Assembly (NCBI GenBank): GCA_910585615.1
Contig: CAJUFO010000132.1
Span: 1 to 6,685, forward strand
Source: an uncultured Acetatifactor sp.
GTDB lineage: Bacteria; Bacillota; Clostridia; Lachnospirales; Lachnospiraceae
Direction of reading: 5' to 3'
DNA length: 6,685 nucleotides
Shown: one piece after another, positions 4,654 through 6,685 of the stretch
How the letters are laid out: each line of letters opens with the position of its first letter
Numbering within the stretch: the first letter of the stretch is position 1
Translations under genes and position numbers: made by a program
Notes under the pieces: generated by a model
Database searches by the model: none
Told to the model about the DNA's origin: nothing
What the model saw: only the letters and a program-made list of their open reading frames with translations

Positions 4654-5721
4654 TCACAGGGCCAGACAATGCCGCACCAGCTCCCCGATTGCCTCGGCCA
4701 TCCGGAAGAACCCTGCATCGTTGGGGTGGCATCCGTCCACCGTACAGTCATACCGCCTGTCTCCCGCAAAAAGGTGGAAGCCGTCCAGGAAATAAACCCT
4801 CTCGTCCCCGCCCCTCAAAGCTTCGATATAGGTTTGGTACACCACATCCCTGCGCCGGACGTCCCCGCTGTCGTCCGGCCGGATATCCGGCTTCGACACG
4901 AAGACGATGGGGGTCTGCGGATTCGACTTCCGATAGCGCCTGTACAGGGCGGCATGCGTGCCCTCCAGATGCTCCGCATCCGGCGCGTTGTGGTCGTAAT
5001 CGCAGACGAACACGCTGGCCGGAAGCCCCGCCAGATAGTCCGCCATCTCCGCCTCCCCCTTTGCGCCGCCGGAGAAGCCCAGGCAGAGGAAGTCCACATT
5101 GTGCGCCCTCGCGATCGCCGCCGGATAATGGTTGCCGGGCCTGCTGGCGCAGCCTCCCTGGGTAATCGAAGAGCCATAGTACAGCACAGGCTCCACCGGA
5201 CAGTATCTCCTCCCATGCCCCGCTTCGGCGTGTTCGTCCAGCCCGATATACAATTCCGATATGCCGCTGTATAGCGGAAGATGTATCGTAATTTCGTTTA
5301 TCCCTCTTTTCCGGACATATACCACGGACTCATAGTCCTCCGGGGAGTCAAAGGGCGGTACAAAAGTTCCCTGAAAGATATCCGCGGTGCCGTCATAGAC
5401 ATATAAATCCAGCCCGTGGGAGCCGGTAAGGGGCATATGAGACATAAAGCACTGGCCCGTGAGCTTTGCCTTCACCGCCACATAGGGGGAGTCCGTCCGG
5501 AAGCGGATGCGCCCTCCCGCCGTATGGCTGCCCAGGCCCGCGACGCCCTCGCTCACGCGCTCCGCCACATCCGCGGGCATGCGCCTGTACTGCCCTGTCT
5601 CCTTCGGCCGGTACAGCCCATAGATTTCAAAGGGCTCCTCCAGCGCGCTTCGGTATTTCAGCCCACTGATTTCCAGCTTTGACTGCACTGCCAGATTCCT
5701 GTCGATCTCTCCTATCTTCAT
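4654..5721 (-). CDS. SGNH/GDSL hydrolase with GxDLY domain (carbohydrate esterase-like)
   Basis: A 355-residue esterase. The N-terminal half (about 60-160) is a beta-rich domain carrying GLDLY at 103-107, the mark of the GxDLY domain that precedes the hydrolase in this family (Pfam types GxDLY and Lipase_GDSL_3). The hydrolase half starts with YYGSSITQGG (Ser185 nucleophile), followed by a Gly block (GFSGGAKGE, ~215-223), DYDHNAP (Asn245 of the oxyanion hole) and VDGCHPN (Asp329, His332). The full catalytic set is present. No signal peptide is seen, so it is likely cytoplasmic. The start at 5721 is set by AGGAGG six nt upstream; 23 codons of open frame further upstream carry no site. First gene of the operon. 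Relatives remove acyl groups from sugars; its substrate is not evident. Confidence 0.9.
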   Translation of the reverse strand: MKIGEIDRNLAVQSKLEISGLKYRSALEEPFEIYGLYRPKETGQYRRMPADVAERVSEGVAGLGSHTAGGRIRFRTDSPYVAVKAKLTGQCFMSHMPLTGSHGLDLYVYDGTADIFQGTFVPPFDSPEDYESVVYVRKRGINEITIHLPLYSGISELYIGLDEHAEAGHGRRYCPVEPVLYYGSSITQGGCASRPGNHYPAAIARAHNVDFLCLGFSGGAKGEAEMADYLAGLPASVFVCDYDHNAPDAEHLEGTHAALYRRYRKSNPQTPIVFVSKPDIRPDDSGDVRRRDVVYQTYIEALRGGDERVYFLDGFHLFAGDRRYDCTVDGCHPNDAGFFRMAEAIGELVRHCLAL

Positions 5722-5761
5722 ATCCGTACCTCCTGCCCCGTACCTGTGGGTTTGATACTTT

Positions 5762-5790
5762 ATCATACAACAATATGGCTGCCAATACAA
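5762..5790 (-). promoter_or_regulatory. Promoter of the esterase/two-component operon
   Basis: Minus strand: -35 TTGTAT (5785-5790), 17-nt spacer, -10 TATGAT (5762-5767), transcription expected near 5755, about 34 nt before the esterase start. It is back to back with the strong promoter at 5808-5836; the two -35 boxes are 17 bp apart, so a regulator bound between could affect both. Confidence 0.6.
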
Positions 5791-5807
5791 GAAAAATAAA
5801 TTTACTA

Positions 5808-5836
5808 TTGCGTTGTGAATTCCATTATGCTATAAT
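5808..5836 (+). promoter_or_regulatory. Promoter upstream of the XRE regulator
   Basis: -35 TTGCGT (5808-5813), 17-nt spacer ending in TGC, -10 TATAAT (5831-5836): a consensus -10 with an extended TG. Transcription expected near 5843, leaving about 130 nt of leader before the XRE start codon. Confidence 0.75.
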
Positions 5837-5865
5837 ATGGCTAATCCCAACACCTTTTTGCTATA

Positions 5866-5936
5866 TAAACGGCATTTAATTCTTGCCAGTCGCATAGCAC
5901 AGCCAGTCATGCCGTTTATCCGGTTTTTGGGCAAGA
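5866..5936 (+). promoter_or_regulatory. Structured leader with two interlocked stems
   Basis: TAAACGGCAT (5866-5875) and ATGCCGTTTA (5909-5918) are a perfect 10-bp inverted repeat. TCTTGCC (5881-5887), inside that loop, pairs perfectly with GGCAAGA (5930-5936), outside it. The two stems cross, so they form either an H-type pseudoknot or alternative states. GCCAGTC is also repeated directly at 5885-5891 and 5902-5908. No riboswitch class was recognised. At the DNA level the inverted repeat could be an operator for the downstream regulator. An AT dinucleotide run (5949-5958) precedes the ribosome site. Confidence 0.6.
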
Positions 5937-5972
5937 TTTAATCGCTACATATATATATTCAGGGAGGCATAT

Positions 5973-6533
5973 ATGATGTCCTGTTTTGCGGATGAATTAA
6001 AGAACTTAAGAATGGAGCGAGGCCTGACCCAGACGGCACTTGCAAGGGAACTTCAGGTAACCCAGAACGCTATTTTCAACTGGGAAAACGGAAAGCGTGA
6101 GCCGAGCATGGAAATGATCCGCAAAATAGCCGATTACTTCCAGGTATCTGCAGCATATCTTTTCGCGGAAAATGAAATATATCGTACCGCGCTCAGGTTC
6201 CTGGATGAATTCTCAACGGGAAAGGCTCCCACAACAGACGGTTCGTCGTGGGAGGACAGGGGCGGTTCCAAGGGGACGGTTCCGAAAACCGCCAAAGAGC
6301 CCCAATGTGATTTTATGATAAAAGATGAAGCCGGAAACCCTCTCATAATCATTGAATGCACAGAAACGGACAAGTCCCATGAACGTCTGATCGCACACAT
6401 CAGAAAGTATATTGAGTGGTGCCAAAAAACATACGAGCCTCTGAATGAGGACGGACGCTGCAAAGTGGCTGAATACGCTGAGCTTCTTTCCGGAGCAGCA
6501 AAATACCGGAGAAAACTGGAGACGCCGGCCTGA
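5973..6533 (+). CDS. XRE-family transcriptional regulator with unfamiliar C-terminal domain
   Basis: A 186-residue protein. Residues 5-64 are a typical XRE/Cro helix-turn-helix: LKNLRMERGLTQTALARELQ, then VTQNAIFNWENGKREPS with the recognition helix near 30-38. Residues about 80-110 are a polar, Gly/Thr/Lys-rich linker encoded by a palindromic stretch. The rest (about 112-186) has a strand-like NPLIIIECTETD followed by helices (IAHIRKYIEWCQKTY and the C-terminus) and matches no domain I recognise. No transmembrane segment. AGGGAGG at 5961-5967 serves either of two adjacent ATGs (5973, 5976). Its codon use is more AT-rich than the esterase operon. It is divergent from that operon and directly followed by the second toxin-leader copy. 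It may repress its own promoter and the divergent one; that is inference. Confidence 0.85.
   Translation: MMSCFADELKNLRMERGLTQTALARELQVTQNAIFNWENGKREPSMEMIRKIADYFQVSAAYLFAENEIYRTALRFLDEFSTGKAPTTDGSSWEDRGGSKGTVPKTAKEPQCDFMIKDEAGNPLIIIECTETDKSHERLIAHIRKYIEWCQKTYEPLNEDGRCKVAEYAELLSGAAKYRRKLETPA
6226..6293. repeat. Palindromic REP-like insert in the XRE linker
   Basis: Two adjacent hairpins lie inside the coding sequence: CTCCCAC (6226-6232) with GTGGGAG (6248-6254), enclosing GACG/CGTC (6237-6240, 6244-6247); and GGCGGTT (6261-6267) with AACCGCC (6287-6293). The second contains CCAAGGGGACGGTTCC, a core I associate with REP-type repeats in Clostridia and related Firmicutes. The reading frame stays open through it and it encodes linker residues of about 85-107, so it may be an in-frame insertion. 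Confidence 0.5.
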
Positions 6534-6542
6534 GGGACATGC

Positions 6543-6548
6543 TGTAAT
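6543..6548 (+). promoter_or_regulatory. Promoter -10 of the second toxin-leader copy
   Basis: TGC-TGTAAT (6540-6548) is an extended -10 at the position equivalent to CATAAT in copy 1. No clear -35 is seen. It begins only 7 nt after the XRE stop codon. Confidence 0.4.
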
Positions 6549-6639
6549 GTGCTTATCCGGGCAGCCGGGGGACGTATTCTCACCCATTCCGAGATCCTGA
6601 TGGAAAGAGGTGATCATTATGAGTACATACGAGCAATTT
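6549..6639 (+). repeat. Toxin leader module, copy 2
   Basis: Counterpart of 743-832, about 80% identical by eye with one single-base indel near 6600. The small TCTC/GAGA stem (6578-6581 with 6591-6594 region), the GGGGGACGT block and the ribosome site are kept. Similarity stops abruptly after codon 7 of the peptide. Confidence 0.8.
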
Positions 6640-6663
6640 GGTGAAATGTCAAGAGGAAAATAA
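6619..6663 (+). pseudogene. Truncated holin-like toxin gene (14 codons)
   Basis: The start codon follows a strong ribosome site (GAAAGAGGTGAT, 6603-6614 region) and reads MSTYEQFGEMSRGK. The first seven residues match the toxin at 812-895, but the hydrophobic segment is absent, so it cannot act as the same membrane toxin. The +1 frame from 6641 stays open to the window end (VKCQEENKKDFLEEG) but is not toxin-like either. Most likely a decayed copy or one whose 3' part was replaced. A tiny functional leader peptide for a gene beyond the window is possible. Confidence 0.6.
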
Positions 6664-6685
6664 AAAAGATTTTCTGGAAGAAGGG

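Noticed and set aside
3823..5274. A 483-codon plus-strand open frame opposite the two-component genes
   Set aside because: It is a mirror of three well-supported minus-strand genes in GC-rich sequence, is rich in Pro/Arg/His/Gln with no domain, and has no ribosome site.
743..6639. The two toxin-leader copies as attL/attR of one element
   Set aside because: They differ at about one base in five with an indel, whereas att repeats of a functional element are normally identical; the longest exact match is about 14 bp. Paralogous cassettes fit better.

Overview
The window looks like a chromosomal segment of a fairly GC-rich Firmicute, most likely a gut Clostridium relative of the Lachnospiraceae type. 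This rests on strong AGGAGG-type ribosome sites, sigma-A promoters with 17-nt spacers, a tiny putative holin-like type I toxin, an integrase with an N-terminal zinc ribbon, and a HAMP kinase/OmpR regulator pair. The exact taxon cannot be fixed by eye.

Layout, left to right. (1) About 61-717 has no convincing protein gene. It is packed with about 30 short hairpins, one every ~22 nt, including four successive hairpins with different stems but the same CAAG loop, and at least two branched structures. G-T wobbles in the stems point to a plus-strand RNA. This is the most interesting part: a large ornate noncoding RNA, possibly ROOL- or GOLLD-like, possibly a new class. (2) 737-1031 is a type I toxin-antitoxin cassette. 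It encodes a 27-residue membrane peptide and a convergent antisense RNA with a near-consensus promoter and its own terminator; the leaders of the two RNAs are inverted copies of each other. (3) 1034-1155 holds a candidate ~75-nt minus-strand small RNA with promoter and terminator. (4) 1187-2368 is an apparently intact tyrosine recombinase, followed by terminators and two pairs of short direct repeats that may be integrase arm sites or an element end.

(5) 2486-5790 is a minus-strand operon read right to left: promoter, an SGNH/GDSL esterase with a GxDLY N-terminal domain, an OmpR-family response regulator, a sensor histidine kinase whose start sits 1 nt after the regulator's stop, then an intrinsic terminator. 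A plausible reading is that the kinase/regulator pair senses an envelope or carbohydrate signal and controls its own operon, including the esterase. (6) 5808-6533 is a divergent unit: a strong promoter, a ~130-nt leader with two interlocked perfect stems (possible pseudoknot), and an XRE-type regulator with an unfamiliar C-terminal half and a hairpin-forming linker sequence. (7) 6543-6663 is a second copy of the toxin leader, about four-fifths identical to the first, whose reading frame breaks after seven codons.

The left part (RNA, toxin, integrase) is probably a mobile element or prophage end; the esterase and two-component operon looks like ordinary chromosome. All calls come from reading the sequence; no database search or folding program was run.
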